DNA of 64,000 bases. Source: Parabacteroides sp. FAFU027 (GTDB lineage: Bacteria; Bacteroidota; Bacteroidia; Bacteroidales; UBA7332). This document shows positions 51,897-61,153 of the stretch, one piece after another. The position numbers were made by a program, and so were the translations under genes. Positions within the stretch are counted from its first letter, which is position 1; the number at the start of each line of letters is the position of its first letter. The notes under the pieces were generated by a model, which was given only the letters and a program-made list of their open reading frames with translations, did no database searches and was not told the DNA's origin. The DNA is taken from assembly GCF_022808675.1 (NCBI RefSeq), contig NZ_JAKZKV010000001.1:372001-436000 (forward strand). The letters run 5' to 3'.

Positions 51897-52451
51897 ATGA
51901 ATGTGATTCAAACAGAAATACCTGAGGTTTTGATATTCGAGCCAAAGGTATTTGGTGACCATCGAGGCTACTTTTTCGAATCATTCCGACAGGATGTCTT
52001 TGACAAAGCTGTCGGACGAAAAATCGAATTTATACAGGACAATCAATCCAAATCATCTTACGGCGTGCTCCGCGGACTGCACTTTCAGCGCCAACCTCAT
52101 ACACAAAGCAAACTGGTACGTTGTATTGAAGGAGAAGTACTCGATGTGGCTGTTGATATGAGAGTCGGTTCACCGACCTACGGTAAACACGTCGCAGTTC
52201 GTTTGTCTGCTGAAAATCATCGTCAGTTGTGGGTTCCACAGGGATTTGCACACGGTTTTGCCGTATTGAGCGAAACCGCTGTTTTTGCCTATAAATGCGA
52301 CAACTACTATTGTCCGGAATATGATGGCGGGGTTCTTTGGAACGACCCTGCACTAAATATTGACTGGTTGATTCCGAATAAAGATGTGAAACTGTCGGAA
52401 AAAGATAAAGTCCAGCCGCTATTTGAAACAGTAAAATGCTTCCAATATTAA
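51897..52451 (+). CDS. rfbC: dTDP-4-dehydrorhamnose 3,5-epimerase
   Basis: A 184-aa cupin-fold epimerase for dTDP-L-rhamnose synthesis. PEVLIFEPKVFGDHRGYFFESF at the start, the catalytic-histidine motif GVLRGLHFQRQPH, KLVRCIEGEVLDVAVD, and LWVPQGFAHGF are intact. Other rhamnose genes (rfbA, rfbB, rfbD) are not in the window. It has its own promoter and terminator. Confidence 0.95.
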   Translation: MNVIQTEIPEVLIFEPKVFGDHRGYFFESFRQDVFDKAVGRKIEFIQDNQSKSSYGVLRGLHFQRQPHTQSKLVRCIEGEVLDVAVDMRVGSPTYGKHVAVRLSAENHRQLWVPQGFAHGFAVLSETAVFAYKCDNYYCPEYDGGVLWNDPALNIDWLIPNKDVKLSEKDKVQPLFETVKCFQY

Positions 52452-52460
52452 GATATAAGA

Positions 52461-52492
52461 AATGCCCTCCGGTGATAATTCCGAAGGGCATT
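52461..52492. terminator. Bidirectional terminator between rfbC and the LysR gene
   Basis: AATGCCCTCCGG, eight-base loop, CCGAAGGGCATT with one mismatch. It lies between two convergent genes, 10 bases from rfbC and six from the LysR stop. Confidence 0.8.
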
Positions 52493-52497
52493 GTTGT

Positions 52498-53388
52498 TTA
52501 TAGTGACTGACGTCTGACAAAGCGTATAAAGTCCTCAATCACTCCCCCGCTCTTCCCTTGCAATTCAATGAACTGAAAGGTACGAAAGATATCAAAATCC
52601 TTTATCTCAATCACCTTAAACCGACCATTAAAGATATCCTTGTTTACCGAACGGATGGAGACTATTCCAATACTATCCGAATTTTCAAGAAAAAGCTTGA
52701 TACTTTCCGTACTGCCAAGTTGCATCAGGACGGACATATCCGAAAGCTTCAGGTGATGCTTCTTCAACTCCTCATCGAATACCTCGAGCGTACCGGAACC
52801 ATGTTCCCGTAACACCAGTGGCAGATGCCTTAATTCATCCAGCGTAACTTCGTCATGTTGAGCCAGGATACTTTTTACAGAAGTAATAGCCACCAACACA
52901 TCTTTCATGTAAAGGCTATATCGCAGATTAGGATTACGACTCTGACCTTCAATGATCCCCAGGTCGATTTTTTTATCGAGCAAGGCTTTTTCAATCTGCG
53001 CAGTATTTCCACTTAACACGGTAAGTTTAAGTTCTGGAAATTTCTTCAGAAAAGCCGCCAATACTGGAGGTAACACATACTGAGAAATGGTAGAGCTTGC
53101 TCCGATGCGTAATTCACCGGTAAAACGGGCTGTAAGCAAGTTCATTTCATAATCAAGCTGACGGAAAGCCTCCACGATACGGTCAGCATGGGAAAGCAGC
53201 AATTCTCCCTCCGGAGTAATACGGATATGGGTACCGATCGTGCGCTCGAAAAGACGAACCTTGTATTGCGACTCCAATTCCTGGATATGCTTGGTTACAG
53301 CAGGTTGAGAGATCAACATCTCTTTAGCCGCCCTGGAAAAGCTTTGATTACGAGCTACACTCTGGAACACTTTTAATCGGAAATCCAT
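52498..53388 (-). CDS. LysR-family transcriptional regulator
   Basis: A 296-aa LTTR. The winged HTH covers residues 1-60 (FRLKVFQSVARNQSFSRAAKEMLISQPAVTKHIQELE). The effector domain starts near residue 90 (GELRIGASSTISQYVLPPVLAAF) and resembles CysB/CbbR/CysL-type sensors. Target and effector unknown. The neighbouring TrpB2-type gene on the same strand, separated by a terminator, could be a target but nothing in the sequence proves it. Confidence 0.9.
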   Translation of the reverse strand: MDFRLKVFQSVARNQSFSRAAKEMLISQPAVTKHIQELESQYKVRLFERTIGTHIRITPEGELLLSHADRIVEAFRQLDYEMNLLTARFTGELRIGASSTISQYVLPPVLAAFLKKFPELKLTVLSGNTAQIEKALLDKKIDLGIIEGQSRNPNLRYSLYMKDVLVAITSVKSILAQHDEVTLDELRHLPLVLREHGSGTLEVFDEELKKHHLKLSDMSVLMQLGSTESIKLFLENSDSIGIVSIRSVNKDIFNGRFKVIEIKDFDIFRTFQFIELQGKSGGVIEDFIRFVRRQSL

Positions 53389-53436
53389 ATTATTCTACGT
53401 TTAGTGATTCAAACAAAGATAAGGGATAAAAAAAGA

Positions 53437-53473
53437 AAAGGCACGAAAAACTGTTCATTTTTCGTGCCTTTTT
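53437..53473 (-). terminator. Intrinsic terminator after the TrpB2-type gene
   Basis: AAAAGGCACGAAAA, short loop, TTTTCGTGCCTTTT; on the minus strand a T-run follows. It lies 18 bases after the stop of the TrpB2-type gene. Confidence 0.9.
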
Positions 53474-53490
53474 ATGATTCTGGTTATTTA

Positions 53491-54858
53491 TCAGAACTTC
53501 TCAGCCAAATGCTCCAGCTTGGAAACATTATCGGCAATTGTCTCGGCTGAAACGCTGTAGTTCTGCAACTTACCTGCAAAATACTGATCGTATGAAGCCA
53601 TATCAATCAGACCATGACCAGAAAGGTTGAACAAGATGGTTTTCTCAACACCTTCCTCTTTCGCACGCAAGGCCTCACGAATAGCCACAGCAATAGCGTG
53701 AGTCGATTCCGGCGCAGGAATAATACCTTCTGTCCGGGCAAAGAGCGTTCCTGCCTCGAAGGTTTCCAACTGAGGAACATCTTCAGCAACCACAAAGTGA
53801 TCTTTTACCAACTGGCTCACAATAGAACCTGCACCGTGATAACGAAGCCCACCAGCGTGAATATCAGCAGGCTGGAAATTGTGTCCAAGTGTGTACATCG
53901 GCAACAGCGGAGTCAATCCTACCGTATCTCCAAAGTCATACTGGAATACACCGCGTGTCAGTTTAGGACAAGATGAAGGCTCTGCTGCAATAACCTTGAG
54001 TTTTTTACCTTCTTCCAACGTATGACGCAGGAATGGAAAAGCAATACCTGAGAAGTTGGAACCGCCACCGAAACAACCAATCACCACATCAGGGAAGTCA
54101 CCCGCCATCTCCATCTGCTTTTCAGCTTCAAGGCCGATGATAGTCTGGTGAAGAATCACGTGGTTAAGCACGCTACCTAAAGCATAACGGGTATCAGGGT
54201 CTTTAGCCGCCATTTCAACAGCCTCAGAAATAGCAATACCCAGGCTGCCTGATGAATTCGGGTTCTCGGCAAGGATTTTGCGGCCACTCTCTGTCAATGT
54301 ACTTGGAGAAGCCACAACCTGTGCTCCCCAGGTGTTCATCATTGATTTGCGGTAAGGTTTTTGCTCGTAACTCACCTTAACCATGAAGATACTTAAATCA
54401 ATTCCGAACAATTTGCAGGCAAAGCTCAACGCTGTCCCCCACTGACCGGCTCCGGTTTCAGTGGTAATGCGTTTGATGCCCTCCATTTTATTGTAATAAG
54501 CCTGAGGAATAGCAGAGTTCAGTTTATGTGAGCCAACCGGGCTTACGCTTTCGTTTTTAAAGTAAATCTTTGCCGGCGTATCCAGTGCTTTTTCCAGGCC
54601 GTAAGCACGTACCAACGGCGTCGGGCGGTATATTTTATAAAGGTCTTGCACTTCTTCAGGAATCTCAATCCATTTCTCCTGGGAAATTTCCTGTTGAATC
54701 AGCCCTTTTGCAAAAATCGGCTCCAAGTCAGCAGGATTCAACGGTTCTTTCGTTGCAGGATTCAACGGAGGAAGTGGTTTGTTTTTCATATCAGCCACAA
54801 TGTTGTACCATTGTGTTGGCATTTCATTTTCAGTCAATACGAACTTTTTCTGTTTCAT
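53491..54858 (-). CDS. TrpB2-type tryptophan synthase beta-like enzyme
   Basis: A 455-aa PLP enzyme. The cofactor lysine is in [12 protein letters not shown] (Lys112), followed by [14 protein letters not shown] and a [12 protein letters not shown] phosphate-binding loop. The long N-terminal extension (about 90 residues) and length identify TrpB2 rather than canonical TrpB. TrpB2 enzymes convert indole and serine to tryptophan without a fixed TrpA partner. No trpA or other trp gene is adjacent. Confidence 0.92.
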   Translation of the reverse strand: MKQKKFVLTENEMPTQWYNIVADMKNKPLPPLNPATKEPLNPADLEPIFAKGLIQQEISQEKWIEIPEEVQDLYKIYRPTPLVRAYGLEKALDTPAKIYFKNESVSPVGSHKLNSAIPQAYYNKMEGIKRITTETGAGQWGTALSFACKLFGIDLSIFMVKVSYEQKPYRKSMMNTWGAQVVASPSTLTESGRKILAENPNSSGSLGIAISEAVEMAAKDPDTRYALGSVLNHVILHQTIIGLEAEKQMEMAGDFPDVVIGCFGGGSNFSGIAFPFLRHTLEEGKKLKVIAAEPSSCPKLTRGVFQYDFGDTVGLTPLLPMYTLGHNFQPADIHAGGLRYHGAGSIVSQLVKDHFVVAEDVPQLETFEAGTLFARTEGIIPAPESTHAIAVAIREALRAKEEGVEKTILFNLSGHGLIDMASYDQYFAGKLQNYSVSAETIADNVSKLEHLAEKF

Positions 54859-54903
54859 TTTCAGTTTATATTAGAAATTGTATTATGAACATTGAGGGTA
54901 AGG

Positions 54904-54911
54904 CAAAAGTA
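54904..54911 (-). promoter_or_regulatory. Predicted -7 promoter box of the TrpB2-type gene
   Basis: On the minus strand TACTTTTG matches TAnnTTTG, 45 bases before the start codon. The -33 box is not clear. Confidence 0.55.
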
Positions 54912-54955
54912 TAAATTTCGGTTTAATAACCTTTGTCTTTTCCCGATTATATTCA

Positions 54956-54990
54956 AAAAAACCGCCTCAACAAACTGTTGAAGCGGTTTT
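54956..54990 (-). terminator. Intrinsic terminator after the SPOR gene
   Basis: AAAACCGCTTCAACA, loop, TGTTGAGGCGGTTTT on the minus strand, then T-rich sequence. It lies 20 bases after the SPOR stop codon. Confidence 0.9.
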
Positions 54991-55010
54991 CCCTGAATAT
55001 CTTCAGAATT

Positions 55011-55502
55011 CTATTCCTGACGTTCGAGCAACCAAATATCCTGGAAGTCAGGAGCATATTTAGCTTTAAAGCTGTCTCTTTCAGATGCAGCTGCCTCTTT
55101 TGTATCAAAGCTGGATACAATCACGCGAAACATCTGCTTTTCGTTCTGAGCAATAATTACTTTATACCCGTTTTTCTCCATTTTGTCCTTCAGCACATTT
55201 GCATTTGTCTGATTCACAAAGCTACCAATCACAACGCTGAATTTGCGTAAGCCTGATGCATCAGCAGCAAGTACCGGAGTGATCTTTTCTTTGCGGACAG
55301 CAACCTGTGCGTTGGTTGAGCGGGTTACAGTTACATTAGGTTGAGTAGCCTGTTCTGCAGCATTGGTGTTAACTTCAGGAGCTACAACCTCTTTCTCTTT
55401 CGCTCTGTCAAAAGCATTTTTGTAAGCAGTCTTTTTGGTTTTACAAGACGTAGCACCGACAGCTAGAAGTACTACAAAAGAATAAAATATCAGCTTTTTC
55501 AT
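55011..55502 (-). CDS. SPOR-domain lipoprotein
   Basis: A 163-aa protein with a lipoprotein signal (LAVGATSCKTKK, Cys20). The C-terminal SPOR domain (about 88-160: KFSVVIGSFVNQTNANVLKD, GYKVIIAQNEKQMFRVIVSS) binds glycan strands lacking stem peptides, typically at division sites. Residues between form a short linker. Single-gene unit. Confidence 0.9.
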   Translation of the reverse strand: MKKLIFYSFVVLLAVGATSCKTKKTAYKNAFDRAKEKEVVAPEVNTNAAEQATQPNVTVTRSTNAQVAVRKEKITPVLAADASGLRKFSVVIGSFVNQTNANVLKDKMEKNGYKVIIAQNEKQMFRVIVSSFDTKEAAASERDSFKAKYAPDFQDIWLLERQE

Positions 55503-55627
55503 AGTCCGTGTGATTTTAATGATTACAAATATAAGAAAAATACAAAACCGACATCAATAAACAGCTATAAATTAAGGTCTGAACCCAATTTATGCTGCAA
55601 ATTGAGCAAGGTCATTTTAGATTACAA

Positions 55628-56761
55628 TTACAACACCCCCTTGGTGGAAGGCAATTCGTAGTTAAAGATATCCCTTCTTACAGCCATTTTAATTGCTCTG
55701 GCCAATGCTTTGAAGATACCTTCGATTTTATGATGCTCATTCTGACCTTCTGCTTTGATGTTCAGGTTCATTTTGGCTGCATCACTGAGTGATTTGAAGA
55801 AATGCAGAAACATTTCGGTAGGCATATCCCCTACTTTTTCGCGATTAAACACGGCATCCCACACCAGCCAAGGGCGTCCGCCGAAATCAAGAGCTACACT
55901 ACAGAGACAGTCATCCATCGGCAGACAGTAACCATAGCGTTCAATGCCCCGTTTATTGCCTAAAGCCTGAAAAAGGGCATCACCCAGAGCAATCGCTGTA
56001 TCTTCGATGGTGTGATGTTCATCCACATGAAGGTCTCCTTTTACTTTGATAGTCAAATCCATTCCGGAGTGTTTGCCAATCTGCTCCAGCATGTGGTCGA
56101 AAAAGCCAAGTCCGGTTTCGATATCGCAACGACCTTTTCCATCCAGATTGATTTCTACCAGAATATTGGTTTCGTGGGTAACGCGCTGCACTTTAGCCCG
56201 GCGTTCACCGGCAAAGAGGAATTCGGTAATCTCATCCCAGTCAGTTGAAATCAATACGCAAGACTCCTCCAGATTATTTTCGGCAATCAAAGGCTCCGCC
56301 ACCTCAGCAGGCTGCATAAAGATAGCCTTACATCCGAGATTTTGCGCCAGCATCACATCTGTGACACGGTCTCCAATCACATAGCAGGAAGACAAATCAT
56401 ATTCATCGGTCAGGTATTTGGGAAACATGCCAATACCGGGCTTCCGGGTCGGCTTATTTTCATGTGGGAAAGATTTATCAATCAGAACATCATCAAATGT
56501 AACCCCCTCGTTTTCGAACGCCTGCAAAAACATATTATGAGGCGGATGGAAGGTATGCTCGGGGAATGATTCCGTACCTAAACCGTCCTGATTGGTCACA
56601 ATCACCAATTCGAAATCGAGGTTTTTGCGGATAAAATAGAGATTGCGGAAAACCTTGGGTACGAACTCCAGTTTTTCCAGACTATCGAGTTGATAATCAA
56701 CGGGTGGTTCTACCACTAATGTTCCGTCACGATCGATAAATAATGCTTTCTTTTTCATCAT
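55628..56761 (-). CDS. hisB: Bifunctional histidinol-phosphatase/imidazoleglycerol-phosphate dehydratase
   Basis: A 377-aa fusion. The N-terminal HAD phosphatase (about 1-170) starts [13 protein letters not shown] with the Asp10/Asp12 pair. The C-terminal IGP dehydratase (about 185-377) has metal-binding histidines in [22 protein letters not shown] and GQNEHHKIE. It catalyses steps 7 and 9 of histidine synthesis. Last gene of the operon here, 81 bases after hisC. Confidence 0.96.
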   Translation of the reverse strand: MMKKKALFIDRDGTLVVEPPVDYQLDSLEKLEFVPKVFRNLYFIRKNLDFELVIVTNQDGLGTESFPEHTFHPPHNMFLQAFENEGVTFDDVLIDKSFPHENKPTRKPGIGMFPKYLTDEYDLSSCYVIGDRVTDVMLAQNLGCKAIFMQPAEVAEPLIAENNLEESCVLISTDWDEITEFLFAGERRAKVQRVTHETNILVEINLDGKGRCDIETGLGFFDHMLEQIGKHSGMDLTIKVKGDLHVDEHHTIEDTAIALGDALFQALGNKRGIERYGYCLPMDDCLCSVALDFGGRPWLVWDAVFNREKVGDMPTEMFLHFFKSLSDAAKMNLNIKAEGQNEHHKIEGIFKALARAIKMAVRRDIFNYELPSTKGVL

Positions 56762-56842
56762 TCAAAGTAATATGTGCATACTGACAACTCAGTTGCAACA
56801 GATTGACACTGATATTTTCTTTAAGTTCTTAACCAGGTACGG

Positions 56843-57871
56843 TTAAATAGCTTTCATCGCATCCAGCAGAGTCTTGTTCTCCTCCGGAGTTCCTACCGTG
56901 ATACGCAGACAGCCTTCACAAAGCGTTACCGAATGACGGTTGCGCACGATGATTCCCTGCTCTACCAACTTATTGTAAATACCGTTGGCATCTCCTACTT
57001 TCACCAAAACGAAGTTGGCATCTGTTGGATAAATCTTCTGCACGTAAGGTAACTGATTCAACTGTTCCACCAGATTCTGACGCTCGTTGAGCAAAACATT
57101 CACCCAGTCCTTCACCTGATCAGCATTAGCCAATACTTTCAGCGCCTGCTCCTGAGTCAGTTGATTGACGTTGTAAGGATATTTAATCTTATTGAGTACC
57201 GAGATGATTTCTTTGCTGGCAAATGCCATTCCCAGACGGATAGCTGCACTTCCCCATGCTTTAGAGAATGTCTGCAACACAATCAGGTTCGGGAAATTAT
57301 CCAGATCAGAAAGGAAAGTACCTTTATCTGAGAAATCGATGTAGGCTTCATCCACGATAACGATACCGCCGAATCCGTTCAAAACACGGATGATTTCTTC
57401 TTTTGGAAAAGCATTTCCGGTCGGATTGTTGGGAGAACAAAGGAAAATTATTTTGGTTTTGGCATCCACAGCTTTCATCAAAGCATCCACATCGAGTTGG
57501 AAGTCTTCGGTCAGGCGGACTTTCCGGTATTCGATATTATTGATATCGGCGCAAACCTGATACATGCCGTAAGTCGGATCAATAGCGACCACGTTTTCCA
57601 CTCCGGGCTCGCAGAATGCACGGAAGACCAAATCAATCGGCTCATCGCTGCCATTACCCAACAGGATATTCTCGCGTGACACACCTTTCACCTTTTCAAT
57701 TTGCTCTTTTACCACCCATTGCAAAGGATCCGGGTAGCGGTTATAGGGCGCGTTATAGGGATTTTCGTTCGCATCGAGGTAAACAGAAGCCTCTCCTTTA
57801 AATTCATCACGCGCTGATGAGTAAGGCTTCAGACTCCAGATGTTTGGACGAACAAGTTCTTGTAAATTCAT
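56843..57871 (-). CDS. hisC: Histidinol-phosphate aminotransferase
   Basis: A 342-aa fold-type-I PLP aminotransferase. DANENPYN near residues 33-40, [34 protein letters not shown] and the cofactor lysine in QTFSKAWG (Lys204) are typical of HisC. The upstream gap to hisD carries GGAGTTA-type simple repeats. Confidence 0.95.
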   Translation of the reverse strand: MNLQELVRPNIWSLKPYSSARDEFKGEASVYLDANENPYNAPYNRYPDPLQWVVKEQIEKVKGVSRENILLGNGSDEPIDLVFRAFCEPGVENVVAIDPTYGMYQVCADINNIEYRKVRLTEDFQLDVDALMKAVDAKTKIIFLCSPNNPTGNAFPKEEIIRVLNGFGGIVIVDEAYIDFSDKGTFLSDLDNFPNLIVLQTFSKAWGSAAIRLGMAFASKEIISVLNKIKYPYNVNQLTQEQALKVLANADQVKDWVNVLLNERQNLVEQLNQLPYVQKIYPTDANFVLVKVGDANGIYNKLVEQGIIVRNRHSVTLCEGCLRITVGTPEENKTLLDAMKAI

Positions 57872-57978
57872 TTCTTTTAGGAGTTAGAGGGAGTTAGAAG
57901 GAGTTATAGGAGAACTACAAACTCAACAAACATCTAACTCTCTAAATTTATATTTCTACAAAATTATTCTCACTCTGA

Positions 57979-59259
57979 TTATAGCGTTTTCAAGCGAACC
58001 GTTACCGCATTCTTATGCGCATCCAGCAACTCGGCAGCAGCCATCGTTTCGATAACAGGCCCGAGCTGCTTCAACCCTTCGGCTGTAATCTCCTGGAATG
58101 TAATTTTCTTGATAAAACTATCCAGATTCACACCGCTATAGGCTGTAGCATAACCGTTTGTAGGCAAGGTATGATTGGTTCCTGACGCATAATCACCTGC
58201 ACTTTCAGGCGTGTAATGCCCCATAAATACCGAACCGGCATTGATGATTTGCCCTGAAAGCTCACGGTAGTTTTCGGTTTCGATAATCAGGTGCTCCGGT
58301 GCGTATTGGTTTGTCAGACGCACTACCTCATCCCAATCTTTTACCACGATAATTTTGCTATGGTTCAATGACTTTTCAGCCAGTTCACGACGGGGAAGAA
58401 CGGACAACTGAGCTTCAATCTCTGCCAACACCGGTTCAACTACTGATTCGTCGCAAGTCACCAGAATAGACTGGCTGTCAGCTCCGTGCTCAGCCTGAGA
58501 CAAGAAATCAGACGCTACAAATGCCGGATTTGCAGTAGCATCGGCAATCACCTGTACTTCTGAAGGACCGGCAGGCATGTCAATCGCCACATCTTTGAGG
58601 CTGACCAATTGCTTAGCTGCTGTCACATATTGATTACCCGGACCAAATATCTTATAAGTTTTAGGCACACTTTCCGTGCCGTAAGCCATTGAACCGATAG
58701 CCTGGATACCACCGATTTTAAAGACCTTGCTCACTCCTGCTGATTTCGCAGCAAACAGAATCGCCGGGTGAATCTTTCCTTCGCGGTTAGGAGGCGTACA
58801 AAGTACAATCTCGCTACAGCCCGCGATGCGTGCCGGGACTGCCAGCATGAGCACCGTAGAGAATAGCGGAGCTGTACCGCCCGGTACATAGAGACCGACT
58901 TTCTCAATAGCCACAGCTTTCTGCCAACAGGTTACACCGTTCATGGTCACCACCAGCTTGCCTTCAAAACGTTGTGAAGCATGGAAAGTCTCGATATTCT
59001 TCATCGCAGTCAGGATAGCCGATTTGAGCTCAGAAGAAACCATCGTTTCCGCTTCTGCTATTTCATCGGCTGTAACCTGCAAAGAGGTCAGTTCTACCTT
59101 ATCGAACTTCAGCTCGTACTCCTTCACGGCTTCATCTCCGCGTGAACGAATATCGTTAAGTACCCCTTGAACGGTACCAAATAACGATGTCGTGTCCATT
59201 GCCGGACGGGCAAGTAATGCTGCCCATTCGCTTTGGGTTGGATATTTGACGATTTTCAT
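57979..59259 (-). CDS. hisD: Histidinol dehydrogenase
   Basis: A 426-aa NAD- and zinc-dependent enzyme for the last two steps of histidine synthesis. VGLYVPGGTAPLFSTVLMLA, GPGNQYVTAAKQ, DMPAGPSEVQVIAD, SQAEHGADSQSILVT and GHYTPESAGDYASGTNH are signatures. The chosen ATG at 59259 is three codons inside a longer frame that extends into tandem repeats. 63 bases separate it from the pseudogene upstream. Confidence 0.95.
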   Translation of the reverse strand: MKIVKYPTQSEWAALLARPAMDTTSLFGTVQGVLNDIRSRGDEAVKEYELKFDKVELTSLQVTADEIAEAETMVSSELKSAILTAMKNIETFHASQRFEGKLVVTMNGVTCWQKAVAIEKVGLYVPGGTAPLFSTVLMLAVPARIAGCSEIVLCTPPNREGKIHPAILFAAKSAGVSKVFKIGGIQAIGSMAYGTESVPKTYKIFGPGNQYVTAAKQLVSLKDVAIDMPAGPSEVQVIADATANPAFVASDFLSQAEHGADSQSILVTCDESVVEPVLAEIEAQLSVLPRRELAEKSLNHSKIIVVKDWDEVVRLTNQYAPEHLIIETENYRELSGQIINAGSVFMGHYTPESAGDYASGTNHTLPTNGYATAYSGVNLDSFIKKITFQEITAEGLKQLGPVIETMAAAELLDAHKNAVTVRLKTL

Positions 59260-59296
59260 AATTAGCAAATTAGCAAATTAGCAAATTAGCAAATGA
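59260..59296. repeat. Tandem AAATTAGC repeat upstream of hisD
   Basis: Five head-to-tail units of about 9 bases (ATTAGCAA), immediately before hisD. Related units (TTCGCAAATTAGC, TTTGCTAATTTGCG) lie at 59692-59745 on the other side of the pseudogene, so the pseudogene is bracketed by the same short repeat. Confidence 0.8.
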
Positions 59297-59321
59297 ATAC
59301 ACCCCTAATTGCTGAATCGCA

Positions 59322-59674
59322 TTATTTATTATTCGATTTTGATGAACCAATGATTTTATTCAGTATCCGAATTATAACTGCATTTTTCTCTTGAAGCTCA
59401 ATACAATCCGGATATTGTTTAGAACGGTTGCATAACACCAACCAGAAATCCGTCTCATCGGCTTCTTTCGCTGCTATCTTCATTTTATGAATAAAATCAA
59501 TTTTGCTTTCTGCATTTTGAGCTTCTCTGACATTGGCTCCGATAGATGTTCCACTCTTTAATACCTGTTTAGCAATGACGAACTTCCATTTTCTTCCAAA
59601 AGCTCAGCATATTGGATAATATCCAATGCAAAATCAAGGCTCAAATTAAGAATCACATTCCCTTTATTTTCCAT
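59322..59674 (-). pseudogene. Frameshifted four-helix-bundle (S23/IVS-type) protein gene inside the his operon
   Basis: The first frame reads MENKGNVILNLSLDFALDII then QYAELLEENG before running to a stop. The second frame picks up at KFVIAKQVLKSGTSIGANVR and continues EAQNAESKIDFIHKMKIAAK, EADETDFWLVLCNRSKQYPD, to SKSNNK and a stop at 59322. Together they make a complete protein of the four-helix-bundle family named after the 23S rRNA intervening-sequence protein. One base gained or lost near 59600 breaks it. It may be a pseudogene or a sequencing error. Confidence 0.85.
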
Positions 59675-59744
59675 AAGTCAAAGAATTTCAATTCGCAAAT
59701 TAGCTTCAGTCATTTGCTAATTTGCGAATCCTCAAATTTGCAAA

Positions 59745-60596
59745 TTAAAGAATCATCTTCTCAATCGGCACGACCAAAATACCCTGAGCTCCAAGACCTT
59801 TAATCTTGTTGATTACATCCCAGAATTGTTTGTCGTCGATTACCGAATGAACAGAGCTCCAACCCTCTTCTGCCAATGGCATAATGGTAGGGCTTTTCAT
59901 TCCCGGAAGAGTATTGATAATCTCTTTCAGGTTTTCGTTAGGAGCGTTAAGCAGGATGTATTTTTTGCCTTCTGCTTTCTGTACAGAGTCGAAACGGAAC
60001 ATCAGTTCATCCAGAATCTCTTTCTTCTCTTCTGACAATGCGTTGTGGCCAATCAGAACAGCTTCAGATTGCATTACAATCTCCACCTCTTTCAGGTGAT
60101 TGCTTACCAATGTGCTTCCGGAGCTAACGATATCAAAAATTGCATCTGACAAACCGATACCCGGAGCGATTTCCACCGAACCGGTAATCACATGAATATC
60201 CGCTTTGATATTGTTTGCATTCAGGAAGTTTTGCAGAATTACCGGATAAGAGGTTGCAATTTTTTTACCATTGAACCAGTTTACCCCCTGATAATCCACA
60301 TCTTTAGGAATAGCCAGGGAAATACGGCATTTGCTGAAACCGAGGCGTTTTACGATTTGTGCATCTTCTTCTTTTTCCACAAATTCGTTTTCGCCCACGA
60401 TACCTACATCGGCAACACCCGATGCCACTGACTGTGGAATATCGTCATCACGAAGGAAAAGTACTTCGATAGGGAAATTCTTTGAAGGAATCAGAAGGGT
60501 ACGTTTAGCATTCGAGAGTTTGATGCCTGCTTCTTTCATCAACTCCATAGTTTCTTCGTAAAGACGGCCTTTAGCCTGCACTGCGATTCGTAACAT
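59745..60596 (-). CDS. hisG: ATP phosphoribosyltransferase (long form)
   Basis: A 283-aa long-form HisG, the committed and feedback-controlled step of histidine synthesis. MLRIAVQAKGRLYEETMELM at the start, ASGVADVGIVGENEFVE, FDIVSSGSTLVSNHLKEVE and the C-terminal ACT-like regulatory domain (about 205-283, MKSPTIMPLAEEGWSSVHSV) are present. Having the C-terminal domain it needs no HisZ. First structural gene of the operon, behind the attenuator. Confidence 0.95.
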   Translation of the reverse strand: MLRIAVQAKGRLYEETMELMKEAGIKLSNAKRTLLIPSKNFPIEVLFLRDDDIPQSVASGVADVGIVGENEFVEKEEDAQIVKRLGFSKCRISLAIPKDVDYQGVNWFNGKKIATSYPVILQNFLNANNIKADIHVITGSVEIAPGIGLSDAIFDIVSSGSTLVSNHLKEVEIVMQSEAVLIGHNALSEEKKEILDELMFRFDSVQKAEGKKYILLNAPNENLKEIINTLPGMKSPTIMPLAEEGWSSVHSVIDDKQFWDVINKIKGLGAQGILVVPIEKMIL

Positions 60597-60670
60597 AGCT
60601 TTGTTGTTTGTATAGTTATTGTTATTCGTTTATATCATTTGTCAACTACCCGGAGGTATTATTTCTCCTA

Positions 60671-60799
60671 CCCCTAAATCCCCTGAAGGGGACTTGAAGA
60701 GAGTGCAAAACATTAAGATTATCACACACCACTGCTTCTCTAAACGCAGAAAAACTGGTATTTTCACTGCTGCAAAGTCCCCTTCAGGGGATTTAGGGG
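60671..60799. repeat. MITE-like element with CCCCTAAATCCCC inverted ends, copy 2
   Basis: About 129 bases. Left end CCCCTAAATCCCCTGAAGG and right end CCTTCAGGGGATTTAGGGG are a near-perfect inverted repeat. Subterminal GACTTGAAGAGAGTGCAAAA and CACTGCTGCAAAG match the copy at 23879-24009. It sits in the his leader region, between the attenuator and hisG. Confidence 0.87.
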
Positions 60800-60823
60800 T
60801 TATAGAGAGTGATTGGAAATAAT

Positions 60824-60854
60824 AAAAAAGGCTCACCGGAAACGGCAAGCCTTT
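60824..60854 (-). terminator. Histidine operon attenuator (intrinsic terminator)
   Basis: On the minus strand AAAGGCTTGCCG, TTT loop, CCGGTGAGCCTTTTTT: a hairpin followed by a T-run. It lies 49 bases beyond the stop of the histidine-rich leader peptide and 228 bases before hisG, the place expected for a transcription attenuator. Confidence 0.85.
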
Positions 60855-60902
60855 GCATAAATATCGTTTGTAAACATACATGACAAAACAGCCCACCGAG
60901 TA

Positions 60903-60950
60903 TTACTGCTGGAAATGGTGATGACCGTGATGAAATGTTGTTGCGTACAT
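60903..60950 (-). CDS. hisL: Histidine operon leader peptide
   Basis: A 15-residue open frame, MYATTFHHGHHHFQQ, with five histidines among six consecutive positions. It lies upstream of an intrinsic terminator and hisG. Ribosome stalling at the histidine codons when charged tRNA-His is scarce should favour read-through into the operon. Too short for gene finders; composition and context make it convincing. Confidence 0.88.
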   Translation of the reverse strand: MYATTFHHGHHHFQQ

Positions 60951-60967
60951 ATTCTTTTAATTTGTCG

Positions 60968-60975
60968 CAAATATA
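60968..60975 (-). promoter_or_regulatory. Predicted -7 promoter box of the his operon
   Basis: On the minus strand TATATTTG matches TAnnTTTG, 17 bases before the leader ATG. The -33 box is not clear. Confidence 0.6.
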
Positions 60976-61153
60976 GACCAAAATATTGGAACCGCTATAA
61001 TATTCACTGTACAAATTCTGTTTTCAGGGATTTTTTTCTGTCCTAAAACAGTTTTTATTACCGACTCGCTCCTATTGCCCCATGTTATTTCGGGAAAATC
61101 GTTTTTCTTTGTAAGACAATTCCCAATGACCACATAAACTTTGAATTAAAAAA

